33,792 nucleotides of DNA from Deltaproteobacteria bacterium. Its GTDB lineage: Bacteria; Myxococcota_A; UBA9160; JAJDAL01. The notes beneath the pieces are model-generated. The model was given only the letters and a program-made list of their open reading frames with translations. It was not told where the DNA came from and ran no database searches. Made by a program: the position numbers and the translations under genes. Within the stretch, counting starts at the first letter, position 1, and every line of letters starts with the position of its first letter. The stretch is taken from positions 1-33,792 of the forward strand of contig JAJDAL010000022.1 of the NCBI GenBank assembly GCA_029261875.1, read 5' to 3'. Below, piece by piece: positions 8,128-16,392 of the stretch.

Positions 8128-9054
8128 ATGCAGCGAGAGGTGGGCGCTCGGTTTTTGGGGATGGAGGGGGCGCTTCGCCCACAGAGCCCCATTTCGATCG
8201 CAGTGTGGGTTCTCTTCACCAGCGTGCTCGGTGCATTCTCGGCTCACGCCGAGGGCCGCGTCGACGGGGTGCCAGGGCTCGATGCGAGCGCAATCGTTTC
8301 TCGCGCATTCCGGAATCTGTACGGATTCGACGCCATCCAAAAAATCGAGATCCGCACGATTGGATCTACGGGGCGGGACTACACACGCACCGTGCAAGTC
8401 GTTCGGCGAGGAACCCGCGAGGAAAGCCTCAATCGCATGTTGGTGCGCTTTCTGGAGCCCACGGATTTGCGTGGAATCGGATTGTTGCTTCTCGAACGTC
8501 CGGACTTCTCCTACGACGCCTTCATCTACCAACCGATCCACCAGCGCGTTCGTCGCCTGTCCCTCGCGCAACGCAAGGATCGCTTCTACGGAACGGATAT
8601 TTTCTTCGAGGACCTCGAATCCAAACGGGCCGCTCAGTGGTCGGCAAACTACCTGCGGCGCGATCGCTTGAAAGAGCGCACGGTCACGGTGATCGAACTC
8701 AAACCCAAAGGCGTTCCGAGTGCTTACGATTCGGTGATCGGTTGGTTCGACCACGAACTCCCCATCCTGCTTCGCCTCGAAATGGTTCAATCCAAAAAGC
8801 GCGTCAAGACGATCGACATCGATCCAAGCGCGACCGAGATTCACGCGGGCCACGTGGTTCCCCAATCCATGGTGTTTCGCAGTGGTGCGGGATCGGAGAC
8901 CCGGGTTCGGTTTCTCGAAACCGAGGTTCGCAAGGAATTGCCCGACGACTTGTTTACGACGAATTCCCTGGAGAAGGGGAGTGACCGGGACGATCTTCGT
9001 CGTGTCGAACAGCGGTCGAGTCCGATCGACGACGCCCGTCAGCGCGGATATTGA
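8128..9054 (+). CDS. LolA-like outer-membrane lipoprotein-sorting protein
   Basis: About 308 residues from the ATG at 8128; in-frame ATGs at 8098 and 8161 are alternatives. The one at 8161 puts the signal peptide (ISIAVWVLFTSVLGAFSAHA) nearest the start. No clear Shine-Dalgarno separates them. The mature protein has the pattern of the LolA-like family (PF17131) seen beside RND/MMPL exporters and FtsX-type ABC systems. Examples are RGTREESLNRMLVRFLEPTD, GIGLLLLERPDFSYDAFIYQP and VRRLSLAQRKDRFYGTDIFFEDLE. Such proteins are periplasmic carriers with a LolA/LolB fold that bind a lipid or lipoprotein acyl chain. The gene overlaps the convergent response-regulator gene by 16 bases. The nearby LolD-like ATPase and FtsX-type permease suggest a shared envelope-transport job, which is inference. 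Confidence 0.82.
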   Translation: MQREVGARFLGMEGALRPQSPISIAVWVLFTSVLGAFSAHAEGRVDGVPGLDASAIVSRAFRNLYGFDAIQKIEIRTIGSTGRDYTRTVQVVRRGTREESLNRMLVRFLEPTDLRGIGLLLLERPDFSYDAFIYQPIHQRVRRLSLAQRKDRFYGTDIFFEDLESKRAAQWSANYLRRDRLKERTVTVIELKPKGVPSAYDSVIGWFDHELPILLRLEMVQSKKRVKTIDIDPSATEIHAGHVVPQSMVFRSGAGSETRVRFLETEVRKELPDDLFTTNSLEKGSDRDDLRRVEQRSSPIDDARQRGY

Positions 9055-10376
9055 CGGAACTCTCGCAAATTCAACCCGAAATCCTTCATCCGTCGTTGGA
9101 CCGTGCGGATGCTGACATTCATCTCGTCCGCGACCGGACCCAACCGGCCCTGGTGACGCGCCAGTAGGTCGGCGAGATCCGCGCGACTGCCGCCGGGTTG
9201 GAATTTCGATTGGATGGGTTCGGCGAGGTTGCCGAGGTCGAAGCTTTGGATGACGTGCGCGTGCCGGCTGCAGAGAAGCGTTCGTTCGACGACGTGCCGC
9301 AACTCGCGCACGTTTCCCGGCCAATCGAGACCGATGAGCGGGGGGATGGCGTCGGGCGAGATCGTCGGGGGCGTACCGGACGAGATCTCGCGAACGAAGT
9401 ACTGCAGGAGCTCTCCGATGTCCCCGCGTCGCTCGCGGAGCGGTTTCAGATGGATCTGCAACATGCTCAGCCGGTAATAGAGGTCGCGCCGAAAATCGGA
9501 CTGGGGACTCGTGAGGTCGACATTGGTTGCGGCGAGAACGCGAACGTCGGCAATCTTCTCGCTGCTGTCGCCGACGGCGCGGTACGCGCGATTCTCGAGC
9601 AGTCGGAGAAGCTTGGCTTGAGAATCGGGCTCGAGTTCACCGATCTCGTCCAGGAACAACGTGCCGCCACGGGCCGTATCGAGAAGTCCAGCGCGGTCCT
9701 CGTGGGCTCCGGTAAAGGCGCCGCGCCGATGGCCAAAGATCTCGGCTTCGAACAAATTCGATGGGATCGCGGCGCAGTTCACGACGACGAAGGCGCGCGA
9801 CGCGCGGGAACTCTGCTCGTGAATCGCGCGTGCGACGACGTCTTTGCCGGTGCCGGTTTCACCGGTGATGAGTACCGCGGCGTCGGCATCGGCGAACTCT
9901 CGGATTCGCCGCTTGACTTCCATCAGCGCGGGGCTTCGGCCGACGAGGTTCGGTCCGGATCGTTGGGTCGCGGGGTTTCTGTGAATGGTCTTGAAGATCG
10001 ATTGAGCCATCTGCTCGAGGTAGTTCGGACGCTTGACGACGTAGTCCGAGGCTCCGGTTTGGACCGCGGTTACCGCGTGTTCCACCATATCGTCGGACGT
10101 TACGAAAACGACGGGCGGGGATTTCGGCTGTTGCTGGATCCAATCGTGGATCTCGAAACCGTCGCCGTCGGGGAGCCCGACGTCCAGGATGACGGCGTCG
10201 TAGCGCGATGTGCGCAAGTACTCCAAGGCCTGGCCGCAGCCTTCCGCGTGCGTACTGCGCCCTCCCATCTCCCGCAGCCGCTTCCGCATGAGCAGCGCGT
10301 GAGTGGGGTCGTCTTCGACGATAAGAATTCGACGGCCGCTGATGTCCACGTCCCGATTTCCTTCGTGGTCCATCAT
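9039..10376 (-). CDS. NtrC-family sigma-54-dependent response regulator
   Basis: A 445-residue three-domain regulator. The receiver domain (about residues 15-130) has the acidic pocket E21-D22-D23, phosphoacceptor D65 (VILDVGLPDGDG), the T93/S94 switch position and K115. The AAA+ domain (about 143-370) has Walker A GETGTGKD (172-179), an intact GAFTGA sigma-54 contact loop (219-224), Walker B GGTLFLDEIG (D243, E244) and the WPGNVREL motif. A Fis-type helix-turn-helix closes the protein (MNVSIRTVQRRMKDFG). All activity residues are present, so it should activate sigma-54 promoters once phosphorylated. No kinase is adjacent on its strand; the two histidine kinases 4-7 kb away are candidate partners. 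A second ATG (10373) directly follows the first. I saw no convincing -24/-12 promoter in the window. Confidence 0.95.
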   Translation of the reverse strand: MMDHEGNRDVDISGRRILIVEDDPTHALLMRKRLREMGGRSTHAEGCGQALEYLRTSRYDAVILDVGLPDGDGFEIHDWIQQQPKSPPVVFVTSDDMVEHAVTAVQTGASDYVVKRPNYLEQMAQSIFKTIHRNPATQRSGPNLVGRSPALMEVKRRIREFADADAAVLITGETGTGKDVVARAIHEQSSRASRAFVVVNCAAIPSNLFEAEIFGHRRGAFTGAHEDRAGLLDTARGGTLFLDEIGELEPDSQAKLLRLLENRAYRAVGDSSEKIADVRVLAATNVDLTSPQSDFRRDLYYRLSMLQIHLKPLRERRGDIGELLQYFVREISSGTPPTISPDAIPPLIGLDWPGNVRELRHVVERTLLCSRHAHVIQSFDLGNLAEPIQSKFQPGGSRADLADLLARHQGRLGPVADEMNVSIRTVQRRMKDFGLNLREFRQYPR

Positions 10377-10423
10377 ACGCCTGTGTCGGAAAAGACGGAA
10401 GAATTGAAGGCAGTGGACGCGGA

Positions 10424-10451
10424 GAGGCCTCTAGGGGGCGCTCCAGGCCTC
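10424..10451. terminator. Inverted repeat between the ATPase and response-regulator genes
   Basis: GAGGCCT (10424-10430) and AGGCCTC (10445-10451) form a 7-bp stem around a 14-base loop in the 152-base gap on the minus strand. There is no T tract, so it may be a weak terminator after the ATPase or an operator before the regulator. Confidence 0.3.
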
Positions 10452-10528
10452 AGAAACACGACATCGCGACAGGAAACGCGGGGCGGGACACGCATTGCTG
10501 CGCCGGGTGACCCGCTTGGGTCGCCCGC

Positions 10529-11257
10529 TCAGGTGTTTGCCACACGCCCATCGAGCAATTCGAGGGTCCGATCGCTCGTGGCGGCGACCTCCGGGTCGTG
10601 GGTTACCAGCGCGATCGTCACGCCGCTGTCCTCGTGGATCTCCCGGAACACCGCGAGCACGTTGTGGACGTTGCCTCGGTCTAGACTTCCCGTAGGCTCG
10701 TCGGCGAGAATGATCGATGGGCGAATCACCAGCGCTCGAGCCAGGGCGGCTCGCAGCATCTCGCCACCGGAGATTTCCTCCGGTTTTCGATCGGCCAAAG
10801 CTACGATGTGGAGTCGTTCGAGTTCCATCGATGTGCGCTCTAGAATCTCATTGCGAGAGACTCCATCGAGCATCAGAGGAAGAGCGACGTTCTCCGCAAT
10901 CGACAAGTCGGGAAGCAGATCGAAGAACTGATGCACGAAACCAATCTCGCGCCTTCGAAGTACTGCGAGCTGGGTCTCGGAAAGTTCCGAGATGGACTGG
11001 CCCCGCAAGCGCACTTCACCGGATCGCGGTCGCTCGAGTCCCGCGAGTGCGCGCAGCAAGCTGCTCTTGCCGGATCCGCTGGGCCCCACCACCGCCAAGA
11101 ACTCTCCGGATCCAATCGTGAGATCGACACCGCGGACGGCTTCGACCTGCGTGTCTCCGCGGCGGTACGCCACCCACAGATCCTTCGTCGTAAGCACCGG
11201 ACCGCTTGGGTCGAAGTGCGTCGACGGGGAAGCGAGATTCGCTTGGGTGGTGCCCAT
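10529..11257 (-). CDS. ABC transporter ATPase, LolD/YbbA/MacB type
   Basis: A 242-residue nucleotide-binding subunit of the FtsX-permease class. Visible motifs: Walker A GPSGSGKS (58-65), Q-loop Q110 in FVHQFFDLLPDLS, signature SGGEM (163-167), Walker B IILADEP (182-188), D-loop SLD and H-loop H220 in LVTHD. The signature reads SGGEM where LolD and MacB usually have SGGQ or SGGE followed by Q, a mild deviation. The FFDLLPDLSIAENVALPL stretch matches this subclass. It would power mechanotransmission through a periplasmic domain rather than classical import. Its likely partner is the ten-TM permease encoded divergently from the same 35-base spacer, which is unusual because such subunits normally share one operon. 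Confidence 0.93.
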   Translation of the reverse strand: MGTTQANLASPSTHFDPSGPVLTTKDLWVAYRRGDTQVEAVRGVDLTIGSGEFLAVVGPSGSGKSSLLRALAGLERPRSGEVRLRGQSISELSETQLAVLRRREIGFVHQFFDLLPDLSIAENVALPLMLDGVSRNEILERTSMELERLHIVALADRKPEEISGGEMLRAALARALVIRPSIILADEPTGSLDRGNVHNVLAVFREIHEDSGVTIALVTHDPEVAATSDRTLELLDGRVANT

Positions 11258-11292
11258 GGTGGTCCTATTTATACTCTATTCGTTCCGGAGCG
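11258..11292. promoter_or_regulatory. Compact divergent promoter region between ABC ATPase and permease
   Basis: Only about 35 bases separate the two start codons. A TATACT hexamer (11270-11275, plus strand) overlaps a TATAAA hexamer on the minus strand (11268-11273), so the two -10 elements would be interleaved and transcription in the two directions could compete. No good -35 is evident for either. Inference from sequence pattern. Confidence 0.35.
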
Positions 11293-13923
11293 GTGTCGAG
11301 AACGGCGGTTTGGCAAGTGAATACAGGAGTTCGGGCGGGTGCATTCCTCCGCGGCGTCGGCGCACTGTTTCGTGTGGTGTCGTGGGCCGATGCGCGGGAC
11401 CGCCCGGGAAACCTCGTCGGCGTGCTTCTCTGCGTCGCATTGGGGGTCTCCGCGATGGTGGCGTCCGGCAATCTCGTCGCCTCGACGGTGGAAGGCATCT
11501 CCAAGAGTTGGCAAGTCGCATCCTCTCAGGGTGATCTCCGCATTGCAAATGGCTTCGCAGGAGTTTCCGAGTCGCTGATTCCGGAAATCGCTGCGGAGCC
11601 GCAAGTACAGACGGCAACTGGGATATTGACGTCGGTGGGCACGGCGTCGCTGGCGGGAGCGGACGTTCAATTGACGCTCGTTGCATTCGACCTACTGGGG
11701 TCCGATGCAATTCACCGCCGGGCCCTCGGCTCCGAAACCGCCACGGTTCCGGACGAAACGCCCTTCCTTTCGCGGATCGATGCAGCACTCTTCGAGCGGC
11801 GCTTCGCGGAACGCCATGCATTCGAAATCGGAGATGAGATCCCGATCGAACTCGAATCCGGACGCAAGCAACTCTATGTCGCCGGGCTCGTGGAACCGAA
11901 CGAAATCTCCGCGTTGTTCGGCGGTGCGGTGGCGGTCTTGGATCTACCGGCAGCACAGGTGCTCCTCGATCGACGCGGAATCGTCGAGGCCATCGACATC
12001 GAGTTGGTTCCGGGTTCCATTACCGGTGACGTGCTCACGAAACTCGAAGCGAAGGTGCACGGTCAGGCCACGGTCTCGGAATCCGGAACGTCCGACCAGT
12101 ATGCGAGCTTGATTCGAAACTTCCGATTGACCCTCGGTGTGCCGGCCGTGATGGCCATCGTCGTTGGCTCCCTGGTGATCTACCAGGCGGTCATGATCGC
12201 CGTCTCCCGCCGGCGCCCCCTCATGAACGTGGTACGAAGTCTGGGGGCGACGCCTGGAATGCTCTTCCTGCTTTTTGCGATTGAAGGGCTTTTCGTAGGC
12301 ATTGTGGGATCGCTGTTGGGCTTGGGGCTTGGGTGGGGGCTGAGTCACGCTGCATCGGGCATCGTCTTGGAGACGATCTCAACGGTGTATCGGCCACTGT
12401 CCTCCTACGAGGTGTATACGCATTGGCCGCACGCACTTTTCTCCTGCGGTATTGCGATCGCGATCTGCGTGTTGTCGTACGTCTTGCCCTCCCGCTACGA
12501 GATCGATCTCTCGTCGCCGCTGCTCTCGTCGAGTCCGGGGCGGGCGCGCTGGCGGGAGGCGAGGGCTCGCGCGGTAGTGGGCGGGGTTCTGGTCTTGGTG
12601 GGAATTGCGGTGGGTTCTTTCCCCGGTCGGCAAATCCAAGGCGAACAACTCGCTTACGTGGTGACGGCCGGCGACGCGCTTGCGCTCCTCGGCTTCGGAC
12701 TGTCGATCCCCGTGTTGCTGCTCTCGATGGCGACGAGAATAAAGAAGGTCCTCGCGCGGATCGGTTGGCCTTCCCTGCGCCTGGCTTGGCAGGGAATTGC
12801 GCTCGACCCCGCGCGCAGTGGGGTCGTCGTGACGTCGATTCTGATCGGGTCCGCCTACATCATGGTCACGGTGGGCCCCATCGGGAGTCTCAGCCGAGAA
12901 ATCGTGCAGTGGGTCTCCCAAAGCCAGACTGCCGACTTGATCGTTGCGGCTCCCGGTTCGATCGGTTTCTTTCCGACGGCCCGAACGGTTCCGGAGAGTG
13001 TCGTGGACGCGGTGCGCGAGATCGACGGAGTCGAACGCGTCGAACCGATCCGATTGCTCGCGCAACCCTATGGGGATCGCTGGGTGGTGCTCGCGGGGCG
13101 GGATCCCGCGGCGATTGGAATCGTCAGTGACGTCGAAGTCGTGGATGGAGACCTCGATCGAGGCCGGCGCGCGATTCGATTGGGGACCGGTACGATCGTG
13201 AGCGCGCACCTTGCGGAACAGCACGGGCTCGGGGTGGGGGATTCGCTTTCGCTACGCTCCCCGACGGGCAGCGTGTCCTTGAAAATCGAAACGATCGTGA
13301 CGGATTTCGCAAGCGCCGACCTGGGCACGGCGTTCATTGCCCCGGAAACGCTCCAGAAGCATTGGCGATCTTCAGGGGCATCCGCGATTCAGGTATGGTT
13401 GGGATCCACGTCGAACCTGAGCGCGGAGCGCGTCCGGGTTCGCGAGGCGCTCGGTCAGGTGTGCAACTGCACGGTCCTCACCCGATCGGAGTACGTCGAC
13501 CGGAGCGCTGGGATCGTAAATGCGGTTTTCTATATGGCTTACGCGCTCGAGGTGGTCGCCGTCATTGTCATGTTTTTCGCAGTGCTCTTGTTCTTTCGAA
13601 TGGCGCTGAAGGAGCGAGAGCGATACTACAAATCCCTACGCGCGATCGGCGCGACCCAATCTCAGATCTGGCGAAGTGTGGTTTCGGAAGCTGCGATGAT
13701 TGGTTTCATGGGGAGTTTCCTCGGCTGCGGGATCGGCTATTTGCTCGCGATGCGAATGGCGCTGACGACGATGCGGGTCGGGGGAGGATTCGAACTGGAT
13801 TTTTCGATTTCGCCGCAAGTGATCTTTTTCACGATGGCGGGAGCCGTCGTGCTGTGTTGTGCGGCTGCCTCCGCGCAATCGCGTCGAATCGGATTGACTG
13901 CGGCTTCGCCGCCGGTGGATTGA
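11293..13923 (+). CDS. FtsX-type ABC permease, ten-TM YbbP-like
   Basis: The start is uncertain: GTG at 11293 and GTG at 11317 are both in frame, and neither has a well spaced ribosome site. I use 11293, giving about 876 residues. Architecture: TM1 (NLVGVLLCVALGVSAMVA), a large periplasmic MacB-like domain, three TMs (first VPAVMAIVVGSLVIYQAV), a central pair, a seventh TM, a second periplasmic domain, and three C-terminal TMs ending near residue 870. Each half carries an FtsX-like SLGATPG or AIGATQSQ coupling stretch just after a TM. Ten TMs in one chain match the E. coli YbbP arrangement more than LolC/E. It presumably pairs with the divergent ATPase, and the cis-prenyltransferase gene follows after 3 bases. 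The substrate is unknown; a lipid, lipoprotein or envelope-remodelling role is typical of the class. Confidence 0.9.
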   Translation: MSRTAVWQVNTGVRAGAFLRGVGALFRVVSWADARDRPGNLVGVLLCVALGVSAMVASGNLVASTVEGISKSWQVASSQGDLRIANGFAGVSESLIPEIAAEPQVQTATGILTSVGTASLAGADVQLTLVAFDLLGSDAIHRRALGSETATVPDETPFLSRIDAALFERRFAERHAFEIGDEIPIELESGRKQLYVAGLVEPNEISALFGGAVAVLDLPAAQVLLDRRGIVEAIDIELVPGSITGDVLTKLEAKVHGQATVSESGTSDQYASLIRNFRLTLGVPAVMAIVVGSLVIYQAVMIAVSRRRPLMNVVRSLGATPGMLFLLFAIEGLFVGIVGSLLGLGLGWGLSHAASGIVLETISTVYRPLSSYEVYTHWPHALFSCGIAIAICVLSYVLPSRYEIDLSSPLLSSSPGRARWREARARAVVGGVLVLVGIAVGSFPGRQIQGEQLAYVVTAGDALALLGFGLSIPVLLLSMATRIKKVLARIGWPSLRLAWQGIALDPARSGVVVTSILIGSAYIMVTVGPIGSLSREIVQWVSQSQTADLIVAAPGSIGFFPTARTVPESVVDAVREIDGVERVEPIRLLAQPYGDRWVVLAGRDPAAIGIVSDVEVVDGDLDRGRRAIRLGTGTIVSAHLAEQHGLGVGDSLSLRSPTGSVSLKIETIVTDFASADLGTAFIAPETLQKHWRSSGASAIQVWLGSTSNLSAERVRVREALGQVCNCTVLTRSEYVDRSAGIVNAVFYMAYALEVVAVIVMFFAVLLFFRMALKERERYYKSLRAIGATQSQIWRSVVSEAAMIGFMGSFLGCGIGYLLAMRMALTTMRVGGGFELDFSISPQVIFFTMAGAVVLCCAAASAQSRRIGLTAASPPVD

Positions 13924-13926
13924 TTT

Positions 13927-14799
13927 GTGAGTGCTTCGAAACATGTCTTGGTCGTCCCGGATGGGAATCGACGACACGCGCGGCGGGAATACCTGGCCGC
14001 GCTCTACCGCGATTCCGTTCGGTCGCTCGAGGCCGTTCTCGGGGACATGCAGGACGACGAACGCGCGCGCTTGATCGATCGAATTCGCGATTACGTGGAA
14101 TGCGGCGAAGATCGCGCGATCCGTAACCTCCGCAACGATCTGCTGGACAACAGCACCATCGCGATACCGAGCGAGTTCCTGCAGAAGTCCTACGAACTGG
14201 GCGGGATCCTCGTCGATTCCCTGGTGCGAACCCTTCAAGAGGATCCAGACATCGGCATCCTGACCGTCTACGGAATGCAGGCGTCGAATCTGAAACGCCG
14301 GCGGGAGGAAGTAGAGGCGTTCCTGAATGTGGAAACCCATTGGCAGGAGCGATGGAGCGAAGACAGCGTCCTGCGCCGGGAGGTTCGCTTTCGCATCGTC
14401 GGGGACCGCACGGTGCTCGAAGTCGCAAGGGGACAGTGTCCCGAATTGTCGGTTCCCATCGCGCGCTATCTCGAGAGCGTGGAGAGAGTCGAGCGCGACG
14501 CACCGCAGCGGCCATCGCTCACCGTGAACATCCTCGCGCCCTATGACTACGCGTGGGAACTCGAGCAGGCGACCCGCGGCGGAAGATTCGATCCGGCGGG
14601 CCTGGCGGTTCCGGAATCCGTCGATCTCGTGATTCGAACCGGCGGGGGAGGTCGCTCGCTCGCTTCCGGTGCGTTGCCGCTTCAGACGGCCTTCAGCCCC
14701 TTCGATTTGATCGAGCCGTACTTTCCGGATTGCGCGCTGAAGGATTTCCAAGGCGCAATTCTCGGCGGCCGCCGCGACCGCGAGCCGCGAGGGCAGTAG
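13927..14799 (+). CDS. Divergent cis-prenyltransferase (undecaprenyl diphosphate synthase-like)
   Basis: A 290-residue protein from a GTG 3 bases after the permease stop, so translation is probably coupled. It aligns by eye with UppS along its length. Motif I is HVLVVPDGNRRHARR with catalytic-type D12. ILTVYGMQASN (111-121) stands where UppS has LTLYAFSSEN. VRFRIVGD (153-160), SLTVNILAPYDYAWEL (197-212) and DLVIRTGG (233-240) also correspond. Three departures are clear. About 60 extra residues lie between motifs I and II. The Glu of the usual GGExR motif is Gly (G241, then G242-R243). The following SNF is SLA. Canonical UppS makes C55 diphosphate, the carrier lipid for wall polymers. This copy might make another chain length or be non-catalytic. 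Family assignment is firm; activity is uncertain. Confidence 0.82.
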   Translation: MSASKHVLVVPDGNRRHARREYLAALYRDSVRSLEAVLGDMQDDERARLIDRIRDYVECGEDRAIRNLRNDLLDNSTIAIPSEFLQKSYELGGILVDSLVRTLQEDPDIGILTVYGMQASNLKRRREEVEAFLNVETHWQERWSEDSVLRREVRFRIVGDRTVLEVARGQCPELSVPIARYLESVERVERDAPQRPSLTVNILAPYDYAWELEQATRGGRFDPAGLAVPESVDLVIRTGGGGRSLASGALPLQTAFSPFDLIEPYFPDCALKDFQGAILGGRRDREPRGQ

Positions 14800-14801
14800 C
14801 G

Positions 14802-16223
14802 CTGTCGGCGTCCGCGCTCAGCGAGGTTGCGGAGGATTGGAAGCGGTTTCGCTTACTCCTCATCGGGCGCCTTGCCACGTGCGTCGCCATCGTGTTCAGC
14901 ATCGTTGGAATTTCGGTACTGGTGGAGGATCGAAGCGAGACGGGACCCATCCTCCTGCTGATGGGTCTCTTGATCTCGCTTACGTTCTTGTATCTCCCGC
15001 TCGGGTATCGCGCGCGCAACTCGATCCGCTCCGTCGGGCTTTTGGTGGTGGTAGTCGACACGCTGCTGATGTCCCTCGGCCAATACCTGCTGGGTGGCGC
15101 CAACGCGTATTTCGGCATTCCCCTCTACGGCATCCTGATCGTCATGGCCGCCTCTCTGCATTCCGGGGCCGCCGCCTACAGCGTCGCTTTGCTGGGTTCG
15201 GCGAGCTACGCCCTGATGGCGTTTGCTACGTCGAAAGGCTGGATCCCCCAACGTCCGGGATTGATCACCTCCTCGATCGAAGACTCGTGGGTGGTCGGTA
15301 CGATCGTGGTGATCTTCTTCTTGGGGATCGCGATGGCGCTGGTCGTGAGTACGTTGACCGCGGCAAAAGACGCGGCACTGACGCGCTCGCGCGTGGCGGA
15401 ATCCATGTTGCGGGACCTCAATGCCGATCTCGAGTCGCGCGTCGAACGCGCGGTGGCACATCAACGCGTAACGAACGATACGCTTCGTTTGCGAAACGAC
15501 GATCTCGTAGAGGCGCTGCGGCAGATCAATCTATTTGCCAGCGCGGTGTCCCACGACCTGCGCAATCCCATCACCGCGGCGGGTGAAGCCCTGCGACTTT
15601 CGCGAAGCCAGGAAGCCGAGGGGCAGATGGAATTGATCGACCTGGCCAGTGCCAATCTGGATCGCGTCGATCAAATGGTAGTTGGGCTACGCGACGTCAT
15701 GCTCACGGTCGGGGGGAAGCCCCGCCATCAAACGATCGCGGTTCGCGGCGTACTCGAGGAGGTGATTGGCGAGATCCGCGATCGTTTGCCGACTCCGACG
15801 GCGGCGTTCGAATTGGTGGGTGCGTTCCGCGACGTCGACGGCAACCCAGGGCTGTTTCGAACGGTGTTTCGAAACTTGATCTCCAACGCCGTGGATCACA
15901 ACCAGGCAATGGATTCCTTGAAGATCCGGATATCGCAGGATGTGGAACCGGACGGTTTCACGTTTCATGTACACGACAACGGCCGAGGGCTCACGGCCGC
16001 GGAACGCAAGCGCGCGTTCGAGCCGTTCTACCGAGGCGGGGGCCCGAACCGCGAGGGCTTGGGTCTCGGGCTGGCCCTGGTATCGGCGATCGTTTCTCGG
16101 GCGGGCGGGCGGGTTTCGATCGATCCAGAAGTCGAACACGGCGCAAAGCTCTCGTTTTCGTGGCCGAACTTGAGAAGTGAGGATCCGGCCGCCGGCCCGC
16201 AATCGCGACACGAGTCGGGTTGA
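14802..16223 (+). CDS. Membrane-bound sensor histidine kinase
   Basis: The frame has no ATG near the start. I use a CTG at 14802 with GAGGG 8 bases upstream, directly after the prenyltransferase stop; a TTG at 14730 is an alternative. From 14802 it has 473 residues. About six TMs span residues 18-185, with LATCVAIVFSIVGISVLV first, and no periplasmic sensor domain is visible. A coiled-coil linker follows (ADLESRVERAVAHQRVTNDTL). The HisKA box is AVSHDLRNPI (His about 251), the N box NLISNAVDHN, G1 HDNGRGL and G2 EGLGLGLALVSAIV, so the kinase should be active. The TM region resembles 6TM sensor kinases with a membrane-embedded sensing function. It may sense membrane state and could phosphorylate the NtrC-type regulator encoded 4.4 kb upstream; that pairing is inference. 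Confidence 0.88.
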   Translation: MSASALSEVAEDWKRFRLLLIGRLATCVAIVFSIVGISVLVEDRSETGPILLLMGLLISLTFLYLPLGYRARNSIRSVGLLVVVVDTLLMSLGQYLLGGANAYFGIPLYGILIVMAASLHSGAAAYSVALLGSASYALMAFATSKGWIPQRPGLITSSIEDSWVVGTIVVIFFLGIAMALVVSTLTAAKDAALTRSRVAESMLRDLNADLESRVERAVAHQRVTNDTLRLRNDDLVEALRQINLFASAVSHDLRNPITAAGEALRLSRSQEAEGQMELIDLASANLDRVDQMVVGLRDVMLTVGGKPRHQTIAVRGVLEEVIGEIRDRLPTPTAAFELVGAFRDVDGNPGLFRTVFRNLISNAVDHNQAMDSLKIRISQDVEPDGFTFHVHDNGRGLTAAERKRAFEPFYRGGGPNREGLGLGLALVSAIVSRAGGRVSIDPEVEHGAKLSFSWPNLRSEDPAAGPQSRHESG

Positions 16224-16251
16224 TGTCGTGAAAGTTGTCGCGATGTCGCGT
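16203..16251. repeat. Cluster of TGTCGCGA-type repeats before the soluble kinase
   Basis: TCGCGACA (16203-16210, inside the end of the upstream kinase gene) is the exact inverse of TGTCGCGA (16236-16243). Two more copies lie in the same direction: TGTCGTGA (16224-16231) and TGTCGCGT (16244-16251). The pattern suggests an operator or stem-loop in the 169-base gap between two kinase genes. No T tract is present. Function is inferred. Confidence 0.35.
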
Positions 16252-16392
16252 TGAAAAATCATGAATATCGGGGAAGAGCGTCCGAACTCCTCACAATTCC
16301 ACAGAGATTCCCTCGGGCGATACTTCCCACGCGTTTGGCCAAAGAATTGCAACGCTAAGCGTCGGGTGGAACCGAACAGGGGGAATCAGGCG

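Noticed and set aside
7756..9324. A 522-codon minus-strand frame across the Ca-repeat and LolA-like genes
   Set aside because: Arg/Pro-rich with no motif; it crosses three genes that are well supported in other frames.
9198..10931. A 577-codon plus-strand frame opposite the sigma-54 regulator and ABC ATPase
   Set aside because: The minus strand carries full receiver, AAA+, HTH and ABC motifs; the plus frame has none.
16261..16392. An earlier start (16261) for the soluble kinase
   Set aside because: No ribosome site, and the extra residues look like translated promoter; 16393 has a good purine-rich site.
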